Shown piece by piece: positions 37,906 through 50,138 of a stretch of DNA of 64,000 bases. The stretch lies in assembly GCF_000004195.4 (NCBI RefSeq), contig NC_030681.2, forward strand, positions 24,816,482 through 24,880,481. Reading direction: 5' to 3'. The notes below the pieces were generated by a model, which saw only the letters and a list, made by a program, of their open reading frames with translations, was not told the DNA's origin and ran no database searches. Position 1 is the first letter of the stretch; each line of letters starts with the position of its first letter. Position numbers and translations under genes: made by a program. The stretch is from Xenopus tropicalis (lineage: Eukaryota; Chordata; Amphibia; Anura; Pipidae).

Positions 37906-39515
37906 CAGTGGAGGAAATAATTATTTGACCCCTCACTGATTTTGTAAGTTTGTCCAATGACAAAGAAATGAAAAGTCTCAGAACAGTATCATTTCAATGG
38001 TAGGTTTAACAGTGGCAGATAGCACATCAAAAGGAAAATCGAAAAAATAACTTTAAATAAAAGATAGCAACTGATTTGCATTTCATTGAGTGAAATAAGT
38101 TTTTGAACCCTCTAACAAAAAAAGACTTAATACTTAATGGAAAAACCCTTGTTTGCAAGCACAGAGGTCAAACGTTTCTTGTAATTGATGACCAAGTTTG
38201 CGCACATTTTAGGAGGAATGTTGGTCCCACTCCTCTTTGCAGATCATCTCTAAATCCCTAAGGTTTCGAGGCTGTCTCTGTGCAACTCTGAGCTTGAGCT
38301 CCCTCCATAGGTTTTCTATTGGATTAAGGTCCGGAGACTGACTAGGCCACTCCATGACCTTAATGTGCTTCTTCTTGAGCCACTCCTTTGTTGCCTTTGC
38401 TGTATGTTTTGGGTCATTGTCGTGCTGGAACACCCATCCACGACCCATTTTCAGTTTCCTGGCAGAGGGAAGGAGTTTGTCGTTCAGGATTTCACGATAC
38501 ATGGCTCCGTCCATTTTCCCGTTAATGCGAATAATTTGTCCTGTGCCCTTAGCAGAAAAACACCCCCAAAGCAAAATGTTTCCACCCCCATGCTTGACGG
38601 TGGGGACGGTGTTTTGGGGGTCATAGGCAGCATTTTTCTTCCTCCAAACACAGCGAGTTGAGTTAATGCCAAAGAGCTCTATTTTGGTCTCATCAGACCA
38701 CAGCACCTTCTCCCAGTCACTCACAGAATCATTCAGGTGTTCATTGGCAAACTTCAGACGGGCCTGCACATGTGCCTTCTTGAGCAGGGGGACCTTGCGA
38801 GCCCTGCAGGATTTTAATCCAATGCTGTGTAATGTGTTTCCAATGGTTTTCTTGGTGACTGTGGTCCCTGCTAATTTGAGGTCATTAACTAACTCCTCCC
38901 GTGTAGTTCTAGGATGCTTTTTCACCTTTCTCAGAATCATTGACACCCCACGAGGTGAGATCTTGCGTGGAGCCCCAGAGCGAGGTCGATTGATGGTCAT
39001 TTTGTGCTCCTTCTATTTTCGAACAATCGCACCAACAGTTGTCACCTTCTCTCCCAGCTTCTTGCTAATGGTTTTGTAGCCCATTCCAGCCTTGTGCAGG
39101 TCTACAATTTTGTCTCTGACATCCTTGGACAGCTCTTTGGTCTTTCCCATGTTGGAGAGTTTGGAGTCTGCTTGATTGATTGATTCTGTGGACAGGTGTC
39201 TTTTATACAGGTGACTAGTTAAGACAGGTGTCCTTAATGAGGTTGACTAATTGAGTAGAAGTGTCTAACCACTCTGTGGGAGCCAGAACTCTTAATGGTT
39301 GGTAGGGGTTCAAAAACTTATTTCACTCAATGAAATGCAAATCAGTTGCTATCTTTTATTTAAAGTTATTTTTTCGATTTTCCTTTTGATGTGCTATCTG
39401 CCACTGTTAAAATAAACCTACCATTGAAATGATACTGTTCTGAGACTTTTAATTTCTTTGTCATTGGACAAACTTACAAAATCAGTGAGGGGTCAAATAA
39501 TTATTTCCTCCACTG
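37906..39515 (-). mobile_element. Tc1/mariner-type transposon, 1610 bp, young
   Basis: Bounded by TA (37904-37905, 39516-39517). Long terminal inverted repeats at 37906-38110 and 39306-39515 begin CAGTGGAGGAAATAATTATT. The arms differ by one substitution and one 5-bp indel. They enclose a transposase gene on the minus strand. Long TIRs suggest the IR/DR arrangement of vertebrate Tc1 elements. The near-identity of the arms shows the insertion is recent. Confidence 0.97.
38127..39150 (-). pseudogene. Tc1-like transposase, DD34E, inactivated by one amber stop and one 1-bp insertion
   Basis: The protein would cut and rejoin DNA at the TIRs and insert at TA, acting in the nucleus. Reading starts at the ATG at 39150 ([16 protein letters not shown]..., the first helix-turn-helix region), 45 codons before a TAG at 39013-39015, where relatives usually have Trp. 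The open frame then runs from ATG 39000 to a stop at 38209-38211 (263 codons) and contains the catalytic triad in that numbering: D103 (WSDET), D194 (QHDNDPKHT) and E229 ([10 protein letters not shown]), exactly 34 residues between the last two. An extra C near 38223 shifts the frame after KEEWD; the other frame continues 31 codons to a TAA at 38127-38129. Ignoring both lesions the length is about 340 residues, the family norm. The catalytic core is otherwise intact. Named subfamily not determined. Confidence 0.95.
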
Positions 39516-39517
39516 TA

Positions 39518-40656
39518 ACTGAGGAGGAAGCAGACCCTGCGGTTGCAAGGGGGGCCAGGAGTGTACACTGCCCAGTAAGTCCCTAAAAAATAAGTAATTT
39601 CTATATATCTTGGAAGAATACAACAACTTACCAATGTTTTGAGGCCCTGAATTAAATTTACTGTGGGTCCCAGTACCATCTAGTCATGCCACTGGTTGGC
39701 ATTCTACATTACAAGCATATGGAGTAATTCAACATCAACATTTAAATAATATGTCAAAATGCAATTTACCGTGTGTTGCTCCCTATGAAGCCTATGAAGA
39801 ATGAGTCTGTATGAGCCAGAAGACATTAGGGCTTGGACTCATATGCTAGGAAAAACTGTTCCAGTGCTGTAAACAAGTGTAACAATCTAAACGTAGGGCT
39901 ACTGCTATCTAGTGAGAGATACTGTACAAGGAGAAAATGAACTTTTACAAAAGGTAATTCTGGGAATTTTTTCACCCAAGCGATTTCCAGCTCAGTGGGA
40001 GGGGCAACGAAAGAACCACTGAAATAAATGAGAGGAAATTCCAAGCAGTTTTTCATCTGCCAACCGAGTTGGAAATCACCCAGGGGCCAAAATACTCGTA
40101 ATCTCCATGCTTTTCAAAAAATATATTCATGTCTGGGAAACAGAATATTTGGGAGGGGATAATTCTACAGAGTTCTCTCCTTACAATGATTGGTGAAGGA
40201 AACCTCAAGAACAACCTATGGAATCAAAACAATGTTTGTTTCCATTAAAAGAATAGACAGAACATAAATTCAGTAAAAGGTTCATTTGTTGGGATCATTT
40301 GGAATCATGGTGGGATAGCTTCATTCAAGAATCTTGGCAGGGCAGGTTTTTCAAAATTTGAATTTTCATGTAATGAAATCGTATTATACCCATCTTTTCT
40401 AATGAGCCTGTTGAATTTTAAAAGGTTGAAATGCAACTCGCTTTGACTTCTACATGAACTCGCTAGCTTTTAGACCAATTCGAATTTTCAAGTTTTTTTT
40501 GGTGCTCAGTCACAAAAATGTTAGTTTCAGAAACTGGAATTTGAATAGATAGATGTAGATAGAAGCAAAGATGTATGTGGATGTTAAAAATACTGTTTCA
40601 GCTTTGACCAAATTGTATCTCTAGATTGATGTAAGATTCATCCTAATGTTGTCAAC
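39518..40656. other. Unrecognised and unique DNA
   Basis: 39530-39690 ('gtgggtcccagtaccatctagtcatgccactgg', split by eye) looks like a fragment of a frog dispersed repeat, so the Tc1 element may sit inside an older element. 40330-40530 shares 'ttcgaattttcaag' motifs with 57.5-58.1 kb. No gene seen. Confidence 0.4.
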
Positions 40657-41122
40657 ATAGAGTTGGACTGGGGTACCCTGAGACCACCAGATACCCTACT
40701 CAAGGGCCCACCACCCAGCCACTGAAGAACCTACCACCCAGCCACTGCCACTTTTGCTCTGCTACTTCCTTGCTGGTAAAACATAAAGATGGGCGTGTGT
40801 TCCACTGTGGAACACATGACGCATAACAGCAATAGATTGTAAGCTCTTTTGGGCAGGGCTCTCTTCCCCCCTTCTTGTATCGGTTATTGATTGCTTTATA
40901 TGTTACTCTGTATGTCCAATGTATGAAACCCACTTATTGTACAGCGCTGCGGAATATGTTGGCGCTTTATAAATAAATGTTAATAATAATAATAAAAGTA
41001 AGTAGTACAGTGGAGTTGCAGTGGTTGGTGGTGGCTGGCTTACAGGCAGATGGCAGGGCCCAACAGGGTTGGGGCTCGCTGAAATTTTTCCCGGGAATCC
41101 CAGTGGCCCAGTCCAACCCTGT
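40657..41122. mobile_element. Element with GGGTTGGACTGG ends, carrying a retroposon tail
   Basis: 'gagttggactggggtaccc' mirrors 'ggcccagtccaaccctgtg'. The interior matches 17.0 kb ('tctgctacttccttgctgg', 'aaagatgggcgtgtgttcc'). A retroposon-derived tail interrupts it at 40833-40997. Confidence 0.65.
40833..40997 (+). repeat. SINE/LINE 3' tail
   Basis: 'agattgtaagctcttttggg' through 'tacagcgctgcggaatatgt', 'ggcgctttataaataaatg' and a terminal (TAA)n. This tail is common in frog retroposons; a diverged relative is at 60185-60300. Confidence 0.75.
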
Positions 41123-42091
41123 GCCGACATATCTGTGACGCGGTGTGTAAGCAAGAGTGCACGTGGACCCTCTTCTGTGAAATGTAAGGATATTAGAAGT
41201 CACAGAGCAGTTCTATGAATAATAAAGCAAACAGACAGCAAGAAGTCAGAGGGGTCAGTGGTGCTTCAGTCGTGTCTGAGTAATGGTGGACTCATGTGGT
41301 TCCTTAGTTATTGGCTAGACTGCAGAAGGTCAAAAGACTTTGAGCACTGTCCACCGGATGGGCCCAGACCTCAAGTATTAGCATCGATATAGATCCGAGC
41401 AGCCTGTACTTCAGGATATGAATATCATTTGGGAGCTGGACTGCCCATTGGTCATTCCCTGATATGACAAATCAAAGTATACCTGCCACTGTATCTTTAA
41501 GCCACTTATATGTTCTATAGTTCTATTCCCAGCGCTAAGACAAAGTACAGACTCAATGCGATGCTCTGCCTTTCCCTTTCCCTAGATGCTGACGTGTAAC
41601 ACTTATCATCCAGCTCGCTTTAATAAATTTGAAAGCCAACGCAGTTTTTGATTGAAACGAAAGAGCCGCTGTGGCTATTAACAATCACTTCCACTGTTAA
41701 CAAGGAAGGCAATTAAATCCGGGCGGCACTATTCAATTACGCACCCCGCACAGAGCACTCTATAATGACATCTAGTGCCATTATGGATTCCATTTTATAT
41801 TCCGCTACAATATTAGCTCTAAATTAGGAGCTGGCTGTAGATGCACACAGAACATTTCAGATGTAATGCTGATTGATATTTAATGACGTATCTGCATATG
41901 TTCTCTACACGGCATGGGAGAATCATTTCCCACAGGAGGAATGGGAAGTTTAATAACTCTTATATACACACCGTATTATGGATATATACTGCACAGTGGC
42001 GACTTGCTATTAATCCCAAGCCTTATTTAACATATTCAGTATATCTTCTTCAGTACAGACCCTGCCTTGCACCCAATTCACTCTATCGTCT
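41123..42091. other. Unique DNA; repeat-free stretch 41520-41850
   Basis: 'aatgtaaggatattagaagtcaca' at 41182 belongs to the family at 15.93 and 63.3 kb. 41520-41850 holds several ATTA-type motifs and no repeats and is a candidate regulatory element by composition only. Confidence 0.35.
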
Positions 42092-42405
42092 TTAAAGGAA
42101 AGTTAAATTGAAAAAAAAAAAAGTTTTAGAAGTGATGGACTGGTCTGAAATTATACATCAGCCAAAACCAATATGAAGATTGCAAGAAAGCAATTTACAG
42201 AAGCCGGGAAAGACCAAAAGGAACACTATGCCTTCAGAATGAAAATGGCAATTTTCTATTACCCAATGGCACAAACTACTAAAAAAGTATATTTTCATAA
42301 AAATGGTTTATTTAGATGAAGCAGGGTTTTACATAGCAGCTGTTATAGTTTGTTATTCAAAATAGTATCTTTATATAATTCAGGTATAATTTACTGGTAA
42401 CCTGT
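42092..42405. repeat. T2-type MITE remnant
   Basis: TTAAAGGAAAGTTAAATTG at 42092. About 42235-42350 matches the 3' part of the next element ('gcaattttctatt', 'acccaatggcaca', 'atgaagcagggttttacat'). Confidence 0.6.
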
Positions 42406-42415
42406 TTAAAGGAAA

Positions 42416-43446
42416 ACTATACTCTCAAATTGAAGACTTAACCAAAAGATAGTTTATATCATATTAAGTGGCCTGTTAAAGAATCTCACCAAACTGGAAT
42501 ATATATATCAGTAAATATTGCCCTTATACATCCTTTCCCTTGAGCCGCCATTTAGTGATGGTGGCTGCATTATTAGAGCTGCATTATTTCCTGTCAGGTG
42601 ATCTCTGAGGGAGCAGGAAGTAGTGTGGGAGTAAAAGGCAGAACTCTGCCCATTCATTGGCTGATGGGGCCTAGCATTAGAGATGTAGCGAACTGTTCGC
42701 CGGCGAACTAATTCACGCGAACATCGTGTGTTCGCGAACGCACAAGTTTGCGAACTTTCCACGTATGTTCGCAATTTGGGTTCGCCGCGTTTTTTTTCGC
42801 TGCGTTTTTTCTCTGCGTTTTTTCTCAGCCTAAAAAACCGCCGCACAACCACACATGGCGTTTTTCAGCCTAGTACTGGTGTAAGCAAATCCCATTTCCA
42901 TGGTGCCAATAGCGCGAAATAGCAAAAACCGCCGCGTATTTCCGCTAGGTCTGCCCGTTTTTACGCAACGCTTTTTCAACAAAGTATTTTTTAGAGAAAT
43001 TTTTGCCCTTGATCCCCCTCCTGCATGCCCCTGTCCAGGTTGTGGCACCCTTTAAACAAATTTAAAATCAGTTTTCTGGGCAGAAATGGCTTTTCTAGGT
43101 TTTAAAGTTCGCCTTCCCATTGAAGTCTATGGGGTTCGCAAAGTTCGTGAATATTCGCGCTTTTTGGCGTAAGTTCGCGAACTTTTTTTTTTAGGTTCGC
43201 TACATCCCTACCTAGCATGTATGTGTGCCTTGGCTTGTTTGTGTGCACTGTGAATCCTATGATCCCAGTTGGCGGCCCTTAGTAAATGGCAGTTTTCTAT
43301 TTAGGATTACCCAATGGCACATACTACTAATATTTTTAGTATTATTTTAATGAAAATGGTTTATTTAGATGAAGCAGGGTTTTACATATGAACGGTTTTA
43401 TGCTGTATATTTTTATACGTTATTTGCGCATATAGTTTTTATCTAA
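42416..43446 (+). repeat. T2-type MITE interrupted by a hAT element
   Basis: Begins TTAAAGGAAAACTATACTC and resumes after the insertion with 'atgtatgtgtgccttggctt', 'ttacccaatggcacatacta' and a decayed 'tatagtttttatctaa' end. Without the 541-bp insertion (element plus duplication) it is about 490 bp, usual for this abundant frog MITE. Confidence 0.85.
42678..43210. mobile_element. Nested hAT element, 533 bp, perfect 8-bp TSD
   Basis: TIRs 'tagagatgtagcgaac' and 'gttcgctacatcccta' (one mismatch). CCTAGCAT at 42670-42677 and 43211-43218. Interior dominated by 'gttcgcgaac'-type and 'gcgtttttt' motifs; no transposase. Confidence 0.95.
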
Positions 43447-43498
43447 AACAAACAATGGAATATTTAATCTCTTCTCAAAGGCACTACTTTCCCATGGA

Positions 43499-44232
43499 TT
43501 AGGAGGGTCATTTTTATGACCCCAAATGCAAAAGGGCATGACTTAGAGTTTATACAAAAATCCAGCTGCCCCTTGCACCAACTCTAGATTGCAAATCTGC
43601 TTTAGGTGCCGAGTGCAGTGCTGGCAGGTGGAAGGTAGCCCTGTCCAAGGCTCCATTGTGGTTTGATCCTGCTGGCATTCCCTAACTTGTGTGTCTAAAT
43701 CAGGGGCCCCCAACCTCTCTTACTCGTGAGCCACAGTCAAATGTAAAAAGACTTGGAGAGCAACACAAGCACCATAAAAGTTCATGGAGGAGCCAAATAA
43801 GGGCTAAGATTGGCTATTAGGCAGCCTCTATGCACACTATCAGCTTACAGGGGCTTTATTTGGTAGTAAATCTTGTTTTTATTCAACCAAAACTTGCCCC
43901 CAAGTCAGGGATTCAAAAATAACTCCCTGGTTTGGGGGCACTGAGAGCAACATCCAAGGGGTTGGTGAGCAACATGTTGCCCCCGAGCCACTGGTTGGGG
44001 ATCACTCATCTAAATGATGAACAAATTAGCAGATGGGTAAGGGGAGGGAGAAGGCTAACCTTCCTGCCCCTCCAACTGTTCATCATGAATAACCAAATGG
44101 AGGCAGCACTGGGACACAAACAGACCTGGGGCAACTTAGAAAGGGACAGAACACAAATGTGCAAATCATGGCGGTTTCCACCTGTCTTTTTGCATTTGGC
44201 ACCCCACCATACATTTTGTAAATGACCCCTTA
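43499..44232. repeat. Element with 'aggggtcattt' ends, split by a hAT MITE
   Basis: 'aggagggtcatttttatgacc...aaatgcaaaa' at the left is mirrored by 'tttttgcatttgg...gtaaatgacccctta' at the right. The halves are separated by the hAT MITE at 43701-44007. Confidence 0.55.
43701..44007 (-). mobile_element. hAT MITE, CCCCAACC family, copy 4 (reverse)
   Basis: 'caggggcccccaacctctc' to 'gccactggttggggatcactc'. Flanks gtctaaat (43693-43700) and atctaaat (44008-44015), 7/8. Confidence 0.93.
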
Positions 44233-45899
44233 GATCTGGAGACATGGATACTTTTGCATTTGGGAAGTGGGGACCAAACACAGAAAAAGTAAGATGTCTA
44301 ATGTGTTATTATAACAAATGCCATAAGCAAGATGGTTCCGGCATAATTGAATTGTTTTGCCTGAATAGCAAAGGGCATACTTGCCAAAACGCCAAACTGG
44401 AGCTTGTGACATTCTGCCAGAGGGGCCAATCTCTGTTCACTGATATTGGTTTTTTAAAAGGGTATATTAAACAAAGTGCAAAAATTAAACTCTATGCAAT
44501 TCCATTTTTCTCTTTGGCTCATGAATTGTAAATTTAGATGGCAAGGAGTCTGCATCTGAGGACTGATGACAGTGTAGGGAATGTAAAAGGAAAGCCTCCC
44601 ACTAGTATTAACAACAACTATAGGAATATAATCACGGGGTGATAACCGCACAAAAACAGTAATTTTACAGTATTCTGGTTATTTGCCTGTGTACCTTTCC
44701 TAACACATACAAGGGGCTCCCAGAAAACTAGGATGGAGATTAAACTTTTCCAAAAACACTAGATTGCCCAGAACTAGCATGAACACTATACCATTTTCTT
44801 GCTTATTTATCCGGATGTAGGTCAGTCCCTGTACTATGTTTACATTTATATTCATTAATACTGTATGCTTGAGCAATGATTGTTCAATTTTGGGAGAGAG
44901 CAAGCAAATATCACACTATCAATACAGTTCCATGGAAAGTAGAATATACATAGGAGAGCAACAGAAAGGTCTGTTTTATACCCAACTTGGTTCTTATTAA
45001 TCATTAAAATGCTGTTGTGATTGGCAGAGGACCAGGCAGTTGAAAAAGGCCCTGATTATTTTCTTGGGTACAAGTACACAAGGTGACAGATGACCCCAAA
45101 AAAGTACTTCACATGTTCAATGAAGATAAAAATGTACAAAGGGCACAAGAAACCTGCACCTGCACCAAAAACGTGTTATTTTCTATATAAAACTGGGTTT
45201 GCAGGATATTCAAGTGGATTATGTGTTTGTACATTTACTGGTTGTCACAGTTGCTGGATTGCCATGATTAATACATACTGATTTTCTTAATTATGTTTAG
45301 ACATGCGCTGCCAATCACACGTTTGATCTAACGCTAGCAGGTTCTCTAGTTTCTGTGAAATCAGTGGATGAAGTTGAAAACACTCACATCCTATGATATT
45401 TTGGTATGCAATGGCATTTGTATATATAAGTTCCTCCTCTGCAAGGAAAGATCTAAATTTAAATGACAGTTGATAATTACTTTTGAATTACTGAGTATTT
45501 AACAAGTAGGATTGGGTCAGTGTGAAGAGCAAAATTAGAGTTTCCTACATGGTAATGGTTATCTAGGAGTTTTGTGAATATCTCGTAAGATAGGGAAGGT
45601 TCTACATCAGCATTAATGATGTGTCACACCAACCAGTACCACCAGAATTGGGTCCTCAGTGAACAGGGGAGGGGGCATTATCTCCAATACTTTTTTTCAC
45701 CACAAGGTAGTAGTACTAAAGAGTGTGGGTTATGGACACTTGAAGACCCAAAAAAGGCTTCATTAGAAGGTAAAGGCTGCTAATGATGAACTCTGAGGCA
45801 ATTCCAACAGGGAACTGGCACTTTGTGTCAAATCAAATGATCAAACAATGTTTCATAACCTCCAGAAAAATACGGGGCCTGTCTCTGTTTGAATTGCCT
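44233..45899. other. Unique or unrecognised DNA
   Basis: No repeat ends or exons recognised. Confidence 0.4.
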
Positions 45900-46225
45900 T
45901 AATGTGGCCATACAAAGGCAGATTAAAGCTACAGACAGCCCAAGTCAACAGCTTATCGACCTGTGTATGGGGCCTTCATATGGACCTACCTGACTTATAT
46001 CTGGCTGGAAATTGACCAGGTGTCAATTAGGCAGTTTTAAAAACCCCAGTTGGCTTGTTGATGTGGCCATATCCCCTATGGCCCTGATTCAGCTGTCTGC
46101 CATTCAGACCAAACAATCAGATCAATTTGATGTTGCTCACCTCAAGTTGGGCATATTGGGGAAAGATCCCCTCGATTTGTGACCTTGCCAAACAAGCAGA
46201 TATTTCAGAGTATGGGCACCTTTAG
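45900..46225. repeat. MITE with 'gtggccatac' ends
   Basis: 'taatgtggccatacaaagg' at the left is mirrored, with decay, by 'gagtatgggcacctttag' at the right. Interior includes 'aagtcaacagcttatcgacc', typical of the frog family. Confidence 0.6.
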
Positions 46226-47957
46226 AGTGCAAGTAGTGAGAGGGGGAGTGCTGTCTCCCATAAGGACTGAGCTCCAGACATTAATAAGTATGGAATAGTC
46301 TTTTAAACACACACCAGCTCTTTAAAAAGTAACACAAAATGTTTATAATATGAGTCATAACAATGACCAGTTGGTAGAGAATATAGAAGTTGCTGGCCTA
46401 ATTGAAGTTTCATGCTTCCCTTACTATACAAATCTAGCTATGAGCATCAAGGTTTAAGATCTTTCATTCTGTTCTAGAAAAGCTAAATCTGCCCAGCCTG
46501 GAATAATTGCCTTTAGACTAAAGAGCAGCAAGACTAAAGATACCAGAAAGGGAGCTTCTCTAAAAAAAGAGAGAGAATACAGTCTCTCTAAAATAAGAAA
46601 TCTGTTGACCCCTCCTGTGTCCTGTTCCTTACTCCTTATGGGTCAGTGTTGGTTTAAAGAGTTATAGTTGGAGCATAATGAAGATTATGGACTTATATAT
46701 ATATATAATATATAAATATAATATAATTAATATATATATTAACTTATATATTATAAGTTCTCCAATGGAGACTCTTTTGTTGGAGGCCTTCCAGTCTAAC
46801 ATTTCACGCTTTTCCTCTGCAGAGGAGAAAATAGCACAAAATACAAGCAACAAATTACAGACTAGAGATAACCAAGGTAATACAGCACCCATACAGAAAG
46901 GTAGCCATCTCAGGAGGACAAAGTATTTCACTTGAAGAGAAAGAAAACTTCCTTAAGGTACATAAAATATTTAGGGCTATCATAACAGCAGTTAGCAAGT
47001 TTCATTCCATAACATAGCCACAGTTCATCCTACACTGCTTTAAGCACCATATACATTGGATATGCTGTACTGGAATATTTCTACATACATAAAGTTAATT
47101 TCTTGCAAAGTCCATCGCCCATGAATATATGACAGGCCAAATGATGCTTTATGGTATATTTAGCAGGAGATGGGGGTTGGCTCCAATGGATATACGGCAG
47201 CAATTTGTGCTAATCTACAGAGCCGCACATGTAACGCTCGTAACAAGCAAAGTAGCTGTGCATTTATCACCGACACGGCGTGTTATATGATATGACAAGG
47301 ATGGGGACAATTTTATTAACACTTTCCAAACAGCACAAATCCATTTCCAAGCTCCATTAAGGAAAACATTTAAAATATTTGGTACTGATGAAATAAACAC
47401 ATATCTTTCATCTAAATCACTTGCTCGATGGGAAACTCACATAATAACCAACACGCAAACTAAATACCTGTTACCTTGGTAACAACACCCCACTCTGCAT
47501 TTTCACTTTATGTAACAAACCATGTGTAAGGCCAGTGGGGGACACCCAGCCGGAAGGGTTTACCAAGCGTAAACTGAGCATTGGATCGTGATACGCTACT
47601 GACTTATCTACATTTGCTAAACAATTTATGCTGCATGAAAAATTATCATCCAATTACCAGTCATTTATAAGTATTCTTACCCAAACAAATGATCAAATCC
47701 AGATTTCATGGTGCTCATGGGAAAGTGTTTACTGACTGGCACTGCATTGTTTTATAACAGCTGGAAACTGCTGCCCATTCAGGTGCCAGAATGTGCGGTT
47801 ATAGGTAAAGCTGTCTGATCAACAATGCTTAAACTCTATTATTGTTTTAGCAAGAAGATAGGATTGCACCAGGCCTAGCTGGTAAAGCTTTGTTTATATT
47901 AAATATAGTAGGATTTTTTAAGACTTTTACCAGTGCAGGGCAATAGTATATAATATA
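46226..47957. other. Unique DNA with an AT-rich block
   Basis: 46690-46760 is almost pure A/T (tatataatatata...). 47090-47660 is repeat-free. No exon supported. Confidence 0.4.
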
Positions 47958-48200
47958 TTAAAGGAATACTGTCATGGGAAACGTGATTTTTGTCAAAATG
48001 CTTCAGTTAATAGAGCTTCTCCAGCAGCATCCTGCATTAAATTCCATTTTTTAAAAGCACAAACATATATCATTTTAAAATGTCACATGGGGCTAGCCAT
48101 ATTCTTCATTTCCCAGGGTGCCACAGCCATGTGACTTGTGCTCTGATAAACTTCAGTCTCACTTTACTGCTGGGTCAGTGTCACACCACCTATTTGTATC
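47958..48200 (+). repeat. T2-type MITE, left part
   Basis: TTAAAGGAATACTGTCATGG at 47958, followed by 'gcttcagttaatagagcttc' and 'cccagggtgccacagccatgtgact'-type motifs of a known frog T2 subfamily. Right TIR not found. Confidence 0.7.
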
Positions 48201-48779
48201 AGATTGTGATAAAGGATCCTGCATGACCTGAGCATGAACAGGATTCGGTGCATTAGCAATGCCCATGCCCCAGGTCTTAAAAATTCCTCCTTAAAAACAG
48301 GAAAGATTATCTGATTATCTGTCTATTTCTCCATGTACAAAGGCCTCTACTAAATAAAACTCACATAGCAACACTCTGCAGGACCCACACAGCTGGCTGT
48401 ACCTGGAACTGTTATTTTCAAAACACAAGGTATGACCTGCTGCAGCCCCATTGCCCAATCCACTCATCTACTCAGTATAAAGACGGAGTGTTTGAAACTA
48501 AAAAAAGCTTCTGAAAATCAGAGTCTAAACAAATGTAAATGTGTATTATAAAACTTCATTAAGCACAGTGGCCTTTGACAATCAATAAATCTGTAAGAAT
48601 ATGAGTCAGACTAAATGAGTCTGCAGATAAAATAATAAATCTATGAGCAGGCACAAATCTCTGGCAGACATGAGAAAAGAAAGATGCTGGGCATAGTAAT
48701 CATTCTATTCCTCATTGGGATACATATAGCTAAGTACAGTATATTGTATTTCCAAATCAGCTAGCTCTATGCATATCAC
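48201..48779. other. Unique non-coding DNA
   Basis: Nothing recognised. Confidence 0.4.
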
Positions 48780-49078
48780 TAAGGCTGATGGTCCATGGAG
48801 AGATTTAGTTGCCTGCGACAGATCTCTGCTACCTCGGGTGACTAATCTCTCCAAAATGCCTTTCCACCTTCAACAATACAAATCACCGGAGGAAAGGCCT
48901 ATACATCGCTTCAGTTTTCCAAAGTTGTGCAAAGTTTTCTCCTACAGGCAACTTACCGCGACTTTGGAAGCCGAACGATGCGTTTGAATCACTGGTAGAA
49001 AGGCATATTGGAGAGATTAATCGCTGTAGCAGAGATCTATCACAGGCGACAAAATCTCCCCAAGGGACATCAGCCTAA
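48780..49078. repeat. MITE with 'taaggctgatg' ends
   Basis: 'aaggctgatggtccatggagagattt' mirrors 'aaaatctccccaagggacatcagcctta' with few mismatches. Interior 'gcctgcgacagatctctgct' and 'gctgtagcagagatctatca' are also mutually inverse, so much of the element folds back. Confidence 0.85.
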
Positions 49079-49780
49079 GGGTCAGATAAGGGAGTTACTT
49101 GTTGATCAGGACATTACTGTGTTGTAACATGAAAAGGTCATTTACCATAGCACACTGTATTAGGCCTATTAAACAAGACCAGCAGGAAACTCATGCAATG
49201 TATTTCAGTATACAGCACATATTCTACACAATGCAGTAAGTTGTTTTAATGGGGTAGCCCATAAAGGAAGTCACCTTTGTCTTACTTCAGCATAGTAAAA
49301 ATGGGAAAGGGAAACAGTTAAATAGGAAAGTTGGCATCAAATTGCAAAATCTCCAAATGTAAAGAAAATAACATATTATATCTCTGCTCTGCTCAGGAAT
49401 CCCCTGCTGAAACGCATGTCCGCACTGAAAAACAATAGTATGATTACAGGAAGGCTGTAGGTTTAGCCTCCTGAGAAGACTGGAAAGGCCCCAGAGAGAC
49501 TTCCGACTGGCAAAGTGATTTTGCCTTGAGATTATTGGACTGAGGGGCAAAGAATTGTGGCCAATAAAAAGTCATACACAACTAACTTGTGCCGACTTGT
49601 ACTCGTCTATATTAGTGCCATACACCTGCCAGCTGGTTGATTGTAACTGTGCTTTCCAAGGAGCAAGGTGTAGCCTGCTCCAACACCTGACTTGAACAGG
49701 GCAGGGAAAGGGTGTTCGGCAGGGTAAATGGCACAGAAAAGAAAAAAAACATACCAGGAAACCTTGACATAAGACTCTTG
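49079..49780. other. Unique non-coding DNA
   Basis: No repeat or exon recognised. Confidence 0.4.
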
Positions 49781-50138
49781 GGGGCACATTTACTAATCCA
49801 CGAATGTCCGAAAAGCATCCGAATGCGTTTTTTTCGTAATGATCAGTATTTTGCGACTTTTTCGCAAATTGTCGCGAATTTTTTGAGCTCAATACGAAAA
49901 AGTCGTAATGGCCATGAAAAAGTTGCGACAATTCACGAAAGTCATAATGGCTATGAAAAAGTCGCGACAATTCACAAAAGTCATAATGGCTATGAAAAAG
50001 TCGCGACAATTCGCGCAAGTCGTAACGGCTACGAAAAAGTTGCGACGGTGATGAAAAAATCGCGAAAAAGGCGCAAAATGTTCATTTCCAATCCGATTTT
50101 TTTCCCATTTCGGATTCGTGGATTAGTAAATCAGCCCC
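49781..50138 (-). repeat. Second MITE with 39-bp internal repeats, reverse
   Basis: 'ggggcacatttactaatcca' to 'tggattagtaaatcagcccc'. Internal 39-bp units ('cgacaattcacgaaagtcat...') are the reverse complement of those at 34.2-34.4 kb. Flanks ttg/tta allow a 3-bp duplication with one mismatch. Minus frame again encodes 13-residue repeats. Confidence 0.9.

Noticed and set aside
38354..39079. Plus-strand open frames of 90-137 codons in the Tc1 element
   Set aside because: Antisense shadows of the transposase, which holds the DD34E motifs on the minus strand.
40833..40997. An snRNA or tRNA gene
   Set aside because: The sequence matches a retroposon tail with a (TAA)n end; no cloverleaf or promoter boxes are present.
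42508..43048. Small Arg-rich frames at 42.5-43.0 kb
   Set aside because: They fall in the nested hAT element's low-complexity 'gttcgc' and 'gcgtttttt' sequence.
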